Shown here: positions 9,940 through 20,495 of the stretch, one piece after another
Layout: each line of letters opens with the position of its first letter
How positions within the stretch are numbered: position 1 is the first letter of the stretch
Assembly: GCF_000981225.1 (NCBI RefSeq)
Contig: NZ_LAJC01000010.1
Span: forward strand, 38,487-102,486
Length of the DNA stretch: 64,000 bases
From: Allosalinactinospora lopnorensis
GTDB lineage: Bacteria; Actinomycetota; Actinomycetes; Streptosporangiales; Streptosporangiaceae
Direction: 5' to 3'
The notes under the pieces: model-generated
What the model was told of the DNA's origin: nothing
The model's database searches: none
What the model saw: only the letters and a program-made list of their open reading frames with translations
Made by a program: the position numbers and the translations under genes

Positions 9940-10519
9940 TTGGCGTTTCCTCGCTGTCGTCACTGGTGTGGTCGCCCGAACGCTCCGTACCGCAGACGCA
10001 CGGCCCCTTCTCCCACCACGCGGGAAGCGCGTCCAGCGCCTCGCGGCCGAGCGGGTTGGTCCCGGGCCGGGCGAGCTCGTGGGCGACCAGGGCGTGCAGG
10101 CATTTCACACGGGTGGGCATGCCGCCCGCGCTCTGCATCCCCTCGGGCAGCGGTTCGGCGTCGTCGGCCCGCGCCTGCGCGTCGCGCTCGGCGATGTAGG
10201 AATCGTGCGCCTTCTCGAAGGCCGCTCGCAGCTCGGGGGCGGAGTCGAGCCGCTCGGTCATCTCCCGCATCAGTCCGCCGGCCTCCAGCGTCCCGATGGC
10301 GGAAGCCGCGCGGGGGCACGTGAGGTAGTACAGCGTGGGGAACGGTGTGCCGTCCTCCAGCCGCGGCGCGGTCCGCACGACGTCGGGCAGCCCGCACGGG
10401 CAGCGGTGAGCGACCCCGCGCAGCCCGCGCGGCTCGCGGCCCAACTGGTGCTTGACGGCGGCGCTGTCGGGGAGCCGCCCGTCGGCGGCAGTGTGGGCGG
10501 TGTGATTCGGGGATGCCAT
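9917..10519 (-). CDS. DUF501 family protein
   Basis: 200-residue actinobacterial protein of unknown function. It has a Cys-containing segment VAHRCPCGLPDVVRTAPRL, then PTLYYLTCP and a conserved VKCLHALVAHELARPGTNPLG, all typical of DUF501. It always travels with the FtsB-like gene and ppx in actinobacteria, as here. Start ATG 10519. Its end overlaps ppx. Confidence 0.9.
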   Translation of the reverse strand: MASPNHTAHTAADGRLPDSAAVKHQLGREPRGLRGVAHRCPCGLPDVVRTAPRLEDGTPFPTLYYLTCPRAASAIGTLEAGGLMREMTERLDSAPELRAAFEKAHDSYIAERDAQARADDAEPLPEGMQSAGGMPTRVKCLHALVAHELARPGTNPLGREALDALPAWWEKGPCVCGTERSGDHTSDDSEETPSDHRGGR

Positions 10520-10553
10520 GTCAGCCCCAGGTTACCGGGCGCGCAGGCCTCGA

Positions 10554-11111
10554 TTACCGGTCGGGCGGCTGGGCCTCAGGGATCTCCTCGTCCTCCGTGA
10601 CGGGTTCGTCGGCCTCCTGCACCGACTTCCAGAGCCTGGTGAACCAGGGGCCGTCCGCCTCGGAGGACTCTCCCTGCTCGGTCTGCTGCTCATCCTCGGA
10701 GATGACGACGTAGGCGCGCTCGCCCGGGTACTGGTAGTGCAGCCGGGTACGGGCCTCACGCTCGATGTGGCTGGGATCCCGCAGCTCGTCGTGGCGCTGC
10801 TGCAGCTCATCCACGTTCTGTTCGGTGCGCTCCCGTTCCTCCTGCAGCTTCGCGATCTCTGAGCGCTGCAGAATGTACTCCCGCACCGGGTAGGCGAGGC
10901 TGAGCGCGATCGCGCACATCACCAGCGCGAGGATGGCCGCGCGACTCGTCAGCGCCGGACGGGCGCGGCCCGGCGGGGCGGCAGGGGCGCTCTTCGCGGA
11001 GGGGCTTGCCGAGGTCGCCGCAGGCCCCGCTTTCCGCCCGCCGGCACCAGAGGCCGGGGGCCCCGCCTTCCCCGGGCGGGGCCCCTTCGGCTGCTCTGGC
11101 ACCTTGGACAC
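10554..11111 (-). CDS. FtsB/DivIC-like septum formation initiator
   Basis: 185-residue bitopic membrane protein of the cell-division septum. An N-terminal cytoplasmic tail of about 50 residues, rich in Pro, Ala and Gly, precedes a single transmembrane helix (LALVMCAIALSLAYPV, about residues 60-77). A coiled coil follows (about 85-115), then the DivIC-type DPSHIEREARTRLHYQYPGE motif and an acidic tail. GTG start 11111. It is 11 bp downstream of eno, so co-transcribed. Confidence 0.88.
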   Translation of the reverse strand: MSKVPEQPKGPRPGKAGPPASGAGGRKAGPAATSASPSAKSAPAAPPGRARPALTSRAAILALVMCAIALSLAYPVREYILQRSEIAKLQEERERTEQNVDELQQRHDELRDPSHIEREARTRLHYQYPGERAYVVISEDEQQTEQGESSEADGPWFTRLWKSVQEADEPVTEDEEIPEAQPPDR

Positions 11112-11122
11112 GGGCGGTCAGC

Positions 11123-12652
<1,530 letters not shown>

Positions 12653-12661
12653 TCACCTACT

Positions 12662-12684
12662 ATTCCCACTAAATAAGTCGGTAA
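12662..12684. promoter_or_regulatory. Inverted-repeat operator immediately upstream of the TSUP exporter
   Basis: Arms ATTCCCACT (12662-12670) and AGTCGGTAA (12676-12684) around AAATA; 7 of 9 positions are symmetric. It abuts the ribosome site GAGGAGGAA (12686-12694), so binding would block transcription or early elongation. The layout resembles Rrf2-type (CymR/IscR-like) sites, which is inference. Confidence 0.6.
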
Positions 12685-12702
12685 AGAGGAGGAACCCGTC
12701 CG

Positions 12703-13608
12703 ATGCAATCCCTGGTCATCCTCGGCATCGTCGGGTTTCTCGCCCAACTCATCAACAGCGGCCTCGGCATGGGCTACGGCGTCACCTCCACCACCTTCCT
12801 GCTCCTGATCGGGACCAGTCCGGCGCTGGCCTCGGCCACCGTCAACCTCTCCCAGGTGGGGTCGCAGTTCGTCTCCGGGTTCGCGCACTGGCGGTTCGGC
12901 AACGTGGACTGGAAGGTCGCCCCGCGGATCGCGGTGCCCGGCGCCATCGGTGCGTTCGTCGGCGCGCTCCTGCTGAGCCGGCTGTCCACCGAAGCCGCCG
13001 GACCGCTGATGTCGACCATCCTGCTGGGCCTCGGGGTCTACCTCCTGCTGCGGTTCACCGTGCGGGGGATGCCGCGCGGCGCGCTCGGCAAACCACTGCG
13101 CGCCGGCTTCCTCACACCACTCGGCCTGGTCGCCGGGTTCATGAACTCCACCGGCGGCGGCGGATGGGGCCCCGTGGGCACGACCGCCCTGCTGGCCAGC
13201 GGGAGGCTGGAGCCGCGCAGGGTCATCGGCTCGATCAGCGTCGCCGAGTTCGCGGTGGTGGTCGCGGGCAGCGCGGGCTTCGCGCTCGGTCTGGGGCTCG
13301 GCGGCATCAACTTCCACTGGGTACTGGTGATGCTGCTCGGCGGCGTGCTGGCCGCGCCCGCCGCGGCGTGGCTCGCCCGGGCCGTCCCGCCGCGCATGCT
13401 GGGCGCCTTGGTCGGCGGCCTGATCATCCTGACCAACACCCGCGTACTGGTCGACAGCGCGGTGCTCCCGGTCGGCCCCGCCGGCGCCTATGCCGTCTAC
13501 GGGGCCGTCGTCCTCGCGTGGATCACCGCCGTCGGCGTCTCCTGGCGCGCCCACCGGCTCGACCGCGAGGCGGAACGCGCGTCCGAGCCCGAGCCCGCCG
13601 CCCGCTGA
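12703..13608 (+). CDS. TSUP (TauE/SafE) family sulfite/organosulfur exporter
   Basis: 301-residue polytopic membrane protein with about eight hydrophobic segments in two repeats. The first starts FLAQLINSGLGMGYGVTSTT and the second LGLVAGFMNSTGGGGWGPVG, the paired glycine-rich motifs of TSUP transporters that export sulfite or sulfonates. Start ATG 12703 has an excellent GAGGAGGAA site. It is a monocistronic insertion between eno and mazG, close to an APS kinase gene, suggesting a sulfur-metabolism link. An inverted repeat upstream predicts dedicated repression. Confidence 0.88.
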   Translation: MQSLVILGIVGFLAQLINSGLGMGYGVTSTTFLLLIGTSPALASATVNLSQVGSQFVSGFAHWRFGNVDWKVAPRIAVPGAIGAFVGALLLSRLSTEAAGPLMSTILLGLGVYLLLRFTVRGMPRGALGKPLRAGFLTPLGLVAGFMNSTGGGGWGPVGTTALLASGRLEPRRVIGSISVAEFAVVVAGSAGFALGLGLGGINFHWVLVMLLGGVLAAPAAAWLARAVPPRMLGALVGGLIILTNTRVLVDSAVLPVGPAGAYAVYGAVVLAWITAVGVSWRAHRLDREAERASEPEPAAR

Positions 13609-13650
13609 GGGGCTCGTCGGCCCGTGCCGGGTATGGCGACACGCCGCACC

Positions 13651-14363
13651 TCAGCCCCAGTACTCGCGCCACTGCTCGGGTGTGAGCGAACGGGGATCAC
13701 GGCCGTCGGCCAGGGCCTTGGCCTCGGCCTCGCGGACCCGGCGGTCGAACCGGCGGGCGGCGGCCCGCAGGTCCATCTCCGGGTCGGCGTTACGGCGGCG
13801 CTCGGCGTCGATCGCGGCGAACAGCTCCCCGCCGGCCGCCCCGTCGTCGGCGATGAGATCCTCGGGCACCCCGTTGCTCACCGCGCGTTTCTGCAGTTCG
13901 TAGCTGAGCAGGGCCGCGGGCTGGCCGAACGGGACGCCGTCCAGAACGGAGGGGTCCCGCCGCCCCTTCTCGGCGCGCTCGGCGGCTTGATGGTCTCCCA
14001 GTTGGCGCGGACGTCCTCGGTGCCTTCGACCGCGGTCTCGACGAAAACGTGCGGGTGCCGCCGGGTGAGCTTGTCGACAATGGCGCCGGCCACATCGTCG
14101 ATCGTGAACCCCTCCGCCCCGCGCTCCTCGGCGACGCGTGCGTGGAACACCACCTGGAGCAGGACATCGCCCAGTTCCTCGCGGAGGGCCTGGTGGTCGC
14201 CCTCCTCGATGGCCTCGATCGTCTCGTAGGCCTCCTGCAGCAGGTAGCCGGCGAGCGACTCGTGCGTCTGCTCGGCGTCCCATGGGCATCGGCGCCGCAG
14301 GACATCCATTACCCGCACGAGGTCGAGGAGGCGGTGACCGGTGGCGGGGCGGTCTTCACTCAT
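13651..14363 (-). CDS. mazG: MazG nucleoside triphosphate pyrophosphohydrolase, frameshifted in this sequence
   Basis: Hydrolyses NTPs to NMP and PPi for nucleotide-pool cleaning. The N-terminal half has RVMDVLRRRCPWDAEQTHES, then EEAYETIEAIEEGD-like and ELGDVLLQVVFHA, the EExxE..ExxD metal-binding MazG motif. The frame breaks at about 13986: restoring one G (AAGCCGCC to AAGGCCGCC) joins NWETIK to AAERAEKGRRDPSVLDG and gives 237 residues. ATG 14363 has GGAAGAG at good distance; GTG 14408 is the alternative. Its place between mfd and eno is the usual actinobacterial one. Confidence 0.9.
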
Positions 14364-14414
14364 GGGCTCTTCCAAGCGGTAGACGTACGGTTTCGGGTCA
14401 GTGGGCACGGCGCG

Positions 14415-16034
14415 TCAGGAGGGGGCGGAAGGCAGCCAGCCGCCGGCGCGCAGCGCGGCGAGCACATCGGCGACGGACTCCTCTTCGGCGGCACCGCTGG
14501 TGTCCAGTTCCAGATCGGCGTCCCCCGGCGCTTCATAGGGGTCGGAGATCCCGGTGAACTCCGGGATCTCTCCGGCGCGCGCCCTGGCGTAGAGGCCCTT
14601 GCGGTCGCGCGCCTCGCACACCTCCAGCGGGGTCGCCACGTGCACCAGGAAGAAGTCGCCGTTCTCCTCGACCATAGCGCGCACCTCGGCGCGCGTGGCG
14701 GCGTAGGGTGCGATGGGGGCGCAGATCGCGACACCGCCGTGCCGGGTGATCTCGGAGGCGACATATCCGATACGGCGGATGTTCAGGTCGCGGTCGGCTT
14801 TGGAGAACGTGAGGCCGGCGGAGAGCATCCGCCGAACGACGTCGCCGTCGAGCAGGGTGACCGTGCGGCCGGAACGGCGCACCCCCTCGGCCACGCCCCT
14901 CGCGACCGTGGACTTGCCGGAACCCGACAACCCGGTGAAGAACACCGCGAGGCCGCGCCGGGTACGCGCCGGGCGGAGCCGGGCCAGTTCGGCCGCGACA
15001 CGCGGCGGGACGAACCAGGCCGGCAACTCCCGGCCGAGCGCGAGCATCTCCGCGACCTCGCCGTCGTCGGGCTCGGGTTCGGCGCGGTCGGGATCCACCT
15101 GATCGGCGGGGCGCCACATGCCCTCTCGGGCGTCGTATCGCCACGGCGAGGGACGCAGGACGGGGATCGGGGCGCCGGCCGTGTTCGGGGCCGTTTCCGG
15201 CGCGGGCCGGCCGGGAGCCCGCGGGAGGAGCACGTGTGTGGCACCGTAGGCCTGCGCCACGTGCGCGGCGAGCAGGTCGTCCCGGCAGGGCGACAGCGCG
15301 GCGTCCTCCGCTGCCTCTCCCTTGGGCAGGGTGATCGCCACGAACCGGGTACGCGACGGCAGCAGCGGCTCCGCAGCCATGATCACCGGGGCCATGCCCT
15401 CGTCGTCCAGCGGGATGTCGATGAGCACCAGCACCTCGGCCCGGCCGGCGTCGTCGATCTCCTCGGCCGCGGCGCGGATCTGGTGCAGGGCGCCGTGGTG
15501 GAGGGGGCGCCCGGTGACGACCGCCAGCAGCGGGCGGTCGGCGAACCCGCCGATCTCGCGCTGCCCGCGCGCCTCGGCGGGAAGCAGCCGCATGTGACGG
15601 AGAGCGCCGTGCATCGGCGGGCGGGAGAACCGGACCTCTCCGGCCAGGCGGTGCCCGTACCCCGGCTCCGCCCGGCCACCGGTCCGGCCCCGCGGACCCG
15701 CGGCGCCGTCCGACCACCAGCGCTGCCTCACCTCCAGCTCGGCAAGGGGCGCGCCCTCGGGGTCGGTGAGTACCACGCGTTCGGCGTCGGCGAGCTCGCC
15801 GGGAACAGGGAGGGTGACCGGTACCGGCCACGGTGTGCCGTCGGGCAGCCGCCCGTGCTTGGCCACCGAAGCGGTTTCCTCCGAGTTCATGAAACCCGCG
15901 AGAGGGTAGGCGCCGCTGAGGATGAGTTCCAGGTGGGCCAGCGCGGTGGGGTCGGGAGTGAACTCCGGAACCGCCTCACCGCTCTCCTCCGGCCCGTTGT
16001 GCTCCCTGCTGGCGCTCAATTCCGGCCTCCGCAT
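14415..16034 (-). CDS. cysC: Adenylyl-sulfate kinase with degenerate N-terminal ATP-sulfurylase-like domain
   Basis: 539 residues. The C-terminal third is a standard APS kinase making PAPS from APS and ATP: GLSGSGKSTVARG P-loop (about residue 365), LLDGDVVRRML, FSKADRDLNIRRIGYVASEI and RDRKGLYARARAG. The N-terminal about 330 residues resemble ATP sulfurylase (HLELILSGAYPLAGFM, GRPLHHGALHQIR), but the nucleotide-binding QxRNPxHxxH consensus is eroded to VTGRPLHHGALH, so sulfurylase activity is doubtful. Actual sulfate adenylylation is probably done by cysD-cysN 8-11 kb away. ATG 16034, divergent from mfd. Confidence 0.88.
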   Translation of the reverse strand: MRRPELSASREHNGPEESGEAVPEFTPDPTALAHLELILSGAYPLAGFMNSEETASVAKHGRLPDGTPWPVPVTLPVPGELADAERVVLTDPEGAPLAELEVRQRWWSDGAAGPRGRTGGRAEPGYGHRLAGEVRFSRPPMHGALRHMRLLPAEARGQREIGGFADRPLLAVVTGRPLHHGALHQIRAAAEEIDDAGRAEVLVLIDIPLDDEGMAPVIMAAEPLLPSRTRFVAITLPKGEAAEDAALSPCRDDLLAAHVAQAYGATHVLLPRAPGRPAPETAPNTAGAPIPVLRPSPWRYDAREGMWRPADQVDPDRAEPEPDDGEVAEMLALGRELPAWFVPPRVAAELARLRPARTRRGLAVFFTGLSGSGKSTVARGVAEGVRRSGRTVTLLDGDVVRRMLSAGLTFSKADRDLNIRRIGYVASEITRHGGVAICAPIAPYAATRAEVRAMVEENGDFFLVHVATPLEVCEARDRKGLYARARAGEIPEFTGISDPYEAPGDADLELDTSGAAEEESVADVLAALRAGGWLPSAPS

Positions 16035-16100
16035 TTGGTGACTGCCACCGTCGTTGAACAGCGTATGTGGCCGGTGCTCGCCGCCGCGGCGGCCCGTCCT

Positions 16101-16116
16101 CCCCGCCGCGGCGGGG
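16101..16116. other. 16-bp perfect palindrome followed by TTTT between cysC and mfd
   Basis: CCCCGCCGCGGCGGGG then TTTT in the divergent 280-bp cysC-mfd intergenic region. No plus-strand gene ends here, so it is either a promoter-region structure, an insulating terminator or chance in GC-rich DNA. The rest of this intergenic stretch shows no clear promoter. Confidence 0.4.
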
Positions 16117-16314
16117 TTTTCCCGGTTCCGGGAACAGCCGGGAGCCGTTCGGCGTTGCGCAAGGTGGTCGGGACCGTCCGCCCGCGCCACCCGCGTTCGG
16201 GCGGTCTGTGCCTCCGCGGTCCGGCCCCCGGCGTAGGCTTGGAGACAGGGAGCCCGCCAATCCAGCCCTGCGCGTCGAAACTCACCGGACCATTGGTACC
16301 TCTTTTTTGGTGAT

Positions 16315-19300
16315 ATGAGCCTCTCTGGACTTCTTGGCGTCGTCGCCGACGACCCGGCACTCAACCAAGCGATCGAGACCGCCCGCGACGGTCACGACCC
16401 CCACCTCGACCTTGTCGCGCCCCCGGCGCTGCGTCCGGTACTGGTCGCCGCCCTGGCCGCCGATGCGCCCGCGGGCGCCGGCCGTCCGGTCCTGGCCGTC
16501 ACCGCGACGGAGCGTGAGGCATCCGACCTGGCCGAGGCCCTCGGGTCGCTGCTCCCGGGGAACTCCGTCGCGCACTTCCCCGCCTGGGAGACGTTGCCGC
16601 ACGAGCGGCTGTCGCCACGCTCCGACACCGTGGGACAGCGGCTGGCGGTGCTGCGCCGGCTGGCCCACCCCGACCCGGACGACCCGCTGACAGCGCCGCT
16701 GCGCGTCATCGTGGCCCCGGTACGCAGCGTGTTGCAGCCCCTGGTCGCCGGGCTGGGCGACCTCAGGCCGGTCCGCATCCGGCCGGGCGACGAAATCGCG
16801 CTCGAAGAGGTCGTGGAGGCTCTGGTCGGCGCCGGCTACGCCCGGACCGACCTGGTGGAGAAGCGCGGCGACCTCGCAGTGCGCGGCGGCATCCTGGACG
16901 TCTTCCCTCCCACCGAGGAGCATCCGCTGCGCCTGGAGTTCTGGGGGGACCAGGTCGAGGAGATCCGGTACTTCCAGGTGGCTGATCAGCGTTCCATCCC
17001 CGAGCGCGGTGAGGGGCGCCCCGACACCGGCTCCGGCCTCTTCGCCCCGCCCTGCCGGGAGCTGCTGCTCACCCCAGCAGCGCGCGAGCGCGCGCGTGCG
17101 CTCACCGAGGAGCACCCCTCGCTCGCCGACATCCTCGGCAAGCTCGCCGAGGGCGTCCCGGTCGAGGGCATGGAGCGTTCGCGCCGGTGCTCGCCGACAG
17201 CATGGAGTCCTTCCTCAGCTACCTCCCCCGGGACGCCTACATCGTCGGCTGCGATCCGGAACGTATCCGGACCCGCGCTGTCGAGCTCCAGGCGACCAGC
17301 CGGGAGTTCCTCGACGCCTCCTGGATCAACGCGGCCTCCGGCGGTGAGGCCCCCATCGATCTGGGCGCGTCGGCCTACCGGTCCATCGCCGAGGTCCGTT
17401 CCGACGCCCGGGAGCACGGCCTGCCCTGGTGGACGATCACACCGTTCGGCGCCGGGCTTTCCGAGGACGCCGAGGAGGACAACTCCGTCAAGCTCGGCGC
17501 CGTCGCGGCCGACACCTACCGCGGCGACACCGAGCGCGCGCTGACCGACATCAAGGCGTGGCTGCACGAGGAGTGGCGCGTTGTGCTGCTCACCCAGGGC
17601 CACGGCCCGGCCGAGCGGCTGGTCTCGATGCTGCGCGACGCCGGGCTCGGCGCTCAGCTGCGCGAAGGGCTCACCTCGCCGCCCGCCCCCGCCATCGCGA
17701 CCGTCACCACCGGGATGATCGACCACGGTTTCGTGTGGCGGTCGGTGCGCACCGCTGTCCTCACCGAGACCGACCTCGCCGGGCAGAAGACATCCACCCG
17801 CGACATGCGCCGGATGCCCAGCCGGCGCCGCGGCACCATCGACCCGCTGCAGCTCAAGCCGGGCGACTACGTGGTGCACGAGCAGCACGGGGTCGGCCGC
17901 TACATCGAGATGGTGAGCCGCACCATCCAGGGCGCCACACGCGAGTACCTGGTCATCGAGTACGCGGCGAGCAAACGCGGCCAGCCCGGTGACCGCCTGT
18001 TCGTCCCCACCGACCAGCTCGACGAGGTCACGCGCTATGTGGGGGGCGAGGCCCCCACCCTGTCCAAGATGGGCGGGGCCGAGTGGACGAAAACGAAGAG
18101 CCGGGCCCGCAAAGCCGTCCGGGAGATCGCCGGCGACCTGATCCGGCTGTATTCGGCCCGGCAGGCGTCGCCGGGGTACGCGTTCGGGTCGGACACCCCC
18201 TGGCAGCACGAGCTGGAGGACGCCTTCCCCTACATGGAGACGCCCGACCAGCTGGCGGCGATCGAAGAGGTCAAGCGCGACATGGGGCAGCCCACCCCGA
18301 TGGACCGGTTGATCTGCGGAGACGTCGGCTACGGCAAGACCGAGGTGGCGGTGCGTGCCGCGTTCAAAGCGGTCCAGGACGGCAAGCAGGTCGCGGTGCT
18401 GGTCCCCACGACCCTGCTCGTGCAGCAGCACCTGTCCACGTTCTCCGAGCGCTACGCCTCGTTCCCGGTCACGGTCAAGCCGCTGTCCCGGTTCCAGACC
18501 GACAGCGAGGTGGAGCTGACCCGCGAGGGGCTGCGCACAGGCGAGATCGACATCGTGATCGGCACTCACCGACTGCTCTCCACCGAGACCAAGTTCAAGA
18601 ACCTGGGGCTGGTGATCATCGACGAGGAGCAGCGGTTCGGTGTCGAACACAAGGAGGCGCTGAAACGGCTGCGCACCCAGGTCGATGTGCTGGCGATGTC
18701 GGCGACCCCGATCCCGCGGACACTGGAGATGGGGCTCACCGGCATCCGCGAGATGACCACGATCCTCACACCGCCCGAGGAGCGCCACCCGGTGCTGACG
18801 TTCGTCGGGCCCTACGACGAGAAGCAGATCACCGCCGCCATCCGGCGCGAACTGCTGCGCGAGGGCCAGGTGTTCTTCGTGCACAACCGGGTCGCCTCGA
18901 TCGAGAAGGTCGCCGCGACGGTGAGCCGGCTCGTCCCCGAGGCGCGGGTCGCCTACGCGCACGGCAGATGAACGAGCACCAGCTCGAACGGGTCATGGTG
19001 GATTTCTGGGAGAAGAACTTCGACGTCCTGGTGTGCACCACGATCGTGGAGTCCGGTCTCGACGTGCCCAACGCCAACACGCTGATCGTGGACCGCGCCG
19101 ACACCTATGGCCTGTCCCAACTGCACCAGCTGCGTGGCCGGGTCGGCCGGGGACGCGAACGAGCCTACGCCTACTTCCTCTACCCGCCCGAGAAACCGCT
19201 GACCGAGACCGCCCATGAGCGGCTGGCCACGGTCGCCCAGCACACCGAGACCGGCGCGGGCATGTATGTGGCGATGAAGGACCTGGAGATCCGCGGCGCG

Positions 19301-19897
19301 GGCAACATCCTCGGCGCCGAGCAGTCCGGGAGCATCGCGGGGGTCGGATTCGACCTGTACGTGCGAATGGTCGGCGAGGCCGTCCGCGAGCTGAAGGGCG
19401 ATCCGGAGGCCGCCGAAGACACCGAGACCAAGGTCGAGCTACCCATCGACGCCCACATCCCGCACGACTACGTCCCCGGTGAGCGGCTGCGGCTGCAGTC
19501 CTACAAGCGGATCGCGAGTGTCACGGGCGACGAGGACATCGCGGCGGCGTACGAGGAGCTGAACGACCGGTACGGTCCGCCGCCGCAGCCGGTGGACAAC
19601 CTGCTCGCGGTGGCCCGGTTCCGGGTGCTGGCCAAGGCCGCAGGGCTGACCGATGTCGTGCTCCAGGGCAGCCAGATCCGCTTCTCTCCGGTGGAACTGC
19701 GCGAGTCCCAGCAGTTGCGGCTGCGGCGGCTCTATCCCAAGGCGGTCTACAAGGAGCCGGCCAAAACCCTGCTGGTTCCGGTCCCCAAGGCCGGAGGGCT
19801 GGGCGGTAAGCCACTGCGCGACCTGGAACTGCTGAAGTGGTGCACCGATCTCGTCGAGGCGCTGTTCGAGCCGAGGAAGCCAGCGGCGGAAGGCTGA
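16315..19897 (+). CDS. mfd: Transcription-repair coupling factor Mfd, two frameshifts in this sequence
   Basis: ATP-driven translocase that displaces stalled RNA polymerase and recruits UvrA. In order: UvrB-like N-terminal region (HFPAWETLPHERLSP, RGGILDVFPP), RNA-polymerase-interacting region (KPGDYVVHEQHGVGRY), RecG-like helicase with CGDVGYGKTEVA Walker A, IIDEEQRFGVEHKE Walker B and SATPIPRTLEMGL, then LIVDRADTYGLSQLHQLRGR and a C-terminal TRCF domain. One base is missing at about 17175 (GAGCG for GAGGCG) and one at about 18965 (CACGGCAG for CACGGCCAG). Restoring both gives one 1194-residue protein, normal for Mfd. ATG 16315 has a poor ribosome site. Confidence 0.95.
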
Positions 19898-20018
19898 CAC
19901 CCTCCTCGGGGACCTGTCCCGTACTCGGTGCACGGACCGCTCGTGCCGGAGAGCGTCAGGGAACGCAGCGGCGTGGCCGCTTTACGGGGCTGCGGAAAAT
20001 ACCCGTTGCGCTCAGCCT

Positions 20019-20053
20019 TTGACACCCCCAGAACCACTACCCTTGGTTATCTA
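20019..20053 (+). promoter_or_regulatory. Possible promoter and operator-like site upstream of the polysaccharide genes
   Basis: TTGACA at 20019-20024. Further on, TACCCTTGGTTA (20038-20049) is an imperfect palindrome resembling the ATAACCTTCGGTTAT site at 21831-21845. A hexamer TATCTA lies at 20048-20053, but spacing to TTGACA is 23 bp, too long for a housekeeping promoter. Suggestive only. Confidence 0.3.
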
Positions 20054-20094
20054 AGTTTTATGCCCAGTGGTAGTCGCGGAAAGGATCGTGGCCC

Positions 20095-20184
20095 GTGGAC
20101 ACCGCCTCCGGACCGATGCTCAGCGACTGCACGGACGCGCTGCGCCGCCGGGTGGCCGGGCCGCTGCCAGCGCTGCCGCTGTGA
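20095..20184 (+). CDS. Possible 29-residue upstream ORF
   Basis: GTG start, 29 codons, almost every third base G or C. The stop TGA overlaps the GTG of the next ORF (GTGA at 20181-20184). The sequence MDTASGPMLSDCTDALRRRV is not recognised. Together with the next ORF it would form a chain of overlapping cistrons leading into the phosphotransferase gene. It may instead be noncoding leader. Confidence 0.3.
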   Translation: MDTASGPMLSDCTDALRRRVAGPLPALPL

Positions 20185-20495
20185 GCGCGGCGGAGGCGTC
20201 GCCGGTCCTGGGGTGGGGAACGACTCGGGACATGCTGGGCATTCCTTCCTCCGTCGCCGCCCGCTCGGCGGGGAACCGTTCCGGACACGGCGGTCGGACG
20301 GCGTGCAACAGCGGGCGGTTCGGGCTGGTGCGCACCGCCCGCGGCCGCGGCGGTTCCCGTGCTCTTCCGCCGCTCCTCCGGTGCGTGTTCCGCCACGTCG
20401 TGCTCACGGCGCCGTTGGCCGCCGCACCGCTCCGGCGGCCTTCCGCCGAAGGGGGCGCGGCCTCGGCGAGGGAGGTTGGGGGTGTCAGACGGTGA
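20181..20495 (+). CDS. Hypothetical ORF, doubtful
   Basis: 104 codons from GTG 20181, about 84% GC at third positions. Its stop overlaps the GTG start of the phosphotransferase-like gene (GTGA at 20492-20495). The product is rich in Arg, Gly, Ser and Ala, with no recognised domain. The end-to-start overlaps on both sides are the main argument for coding; the odd composition is the argument against. If noncoding, 19898-20491 is a long unannotated leader of the polysaccharide genes. Confidence 0.3.
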   Translation: MSAAEASPVLGWGTTRDMLGIPSSVAARSAGNRSGHGGRTACNSGRFGLVRTARGRGGSRALPPLLRCVFRHVVLTAPLAAAPLRRPSAEGGAASAREVGGVRR

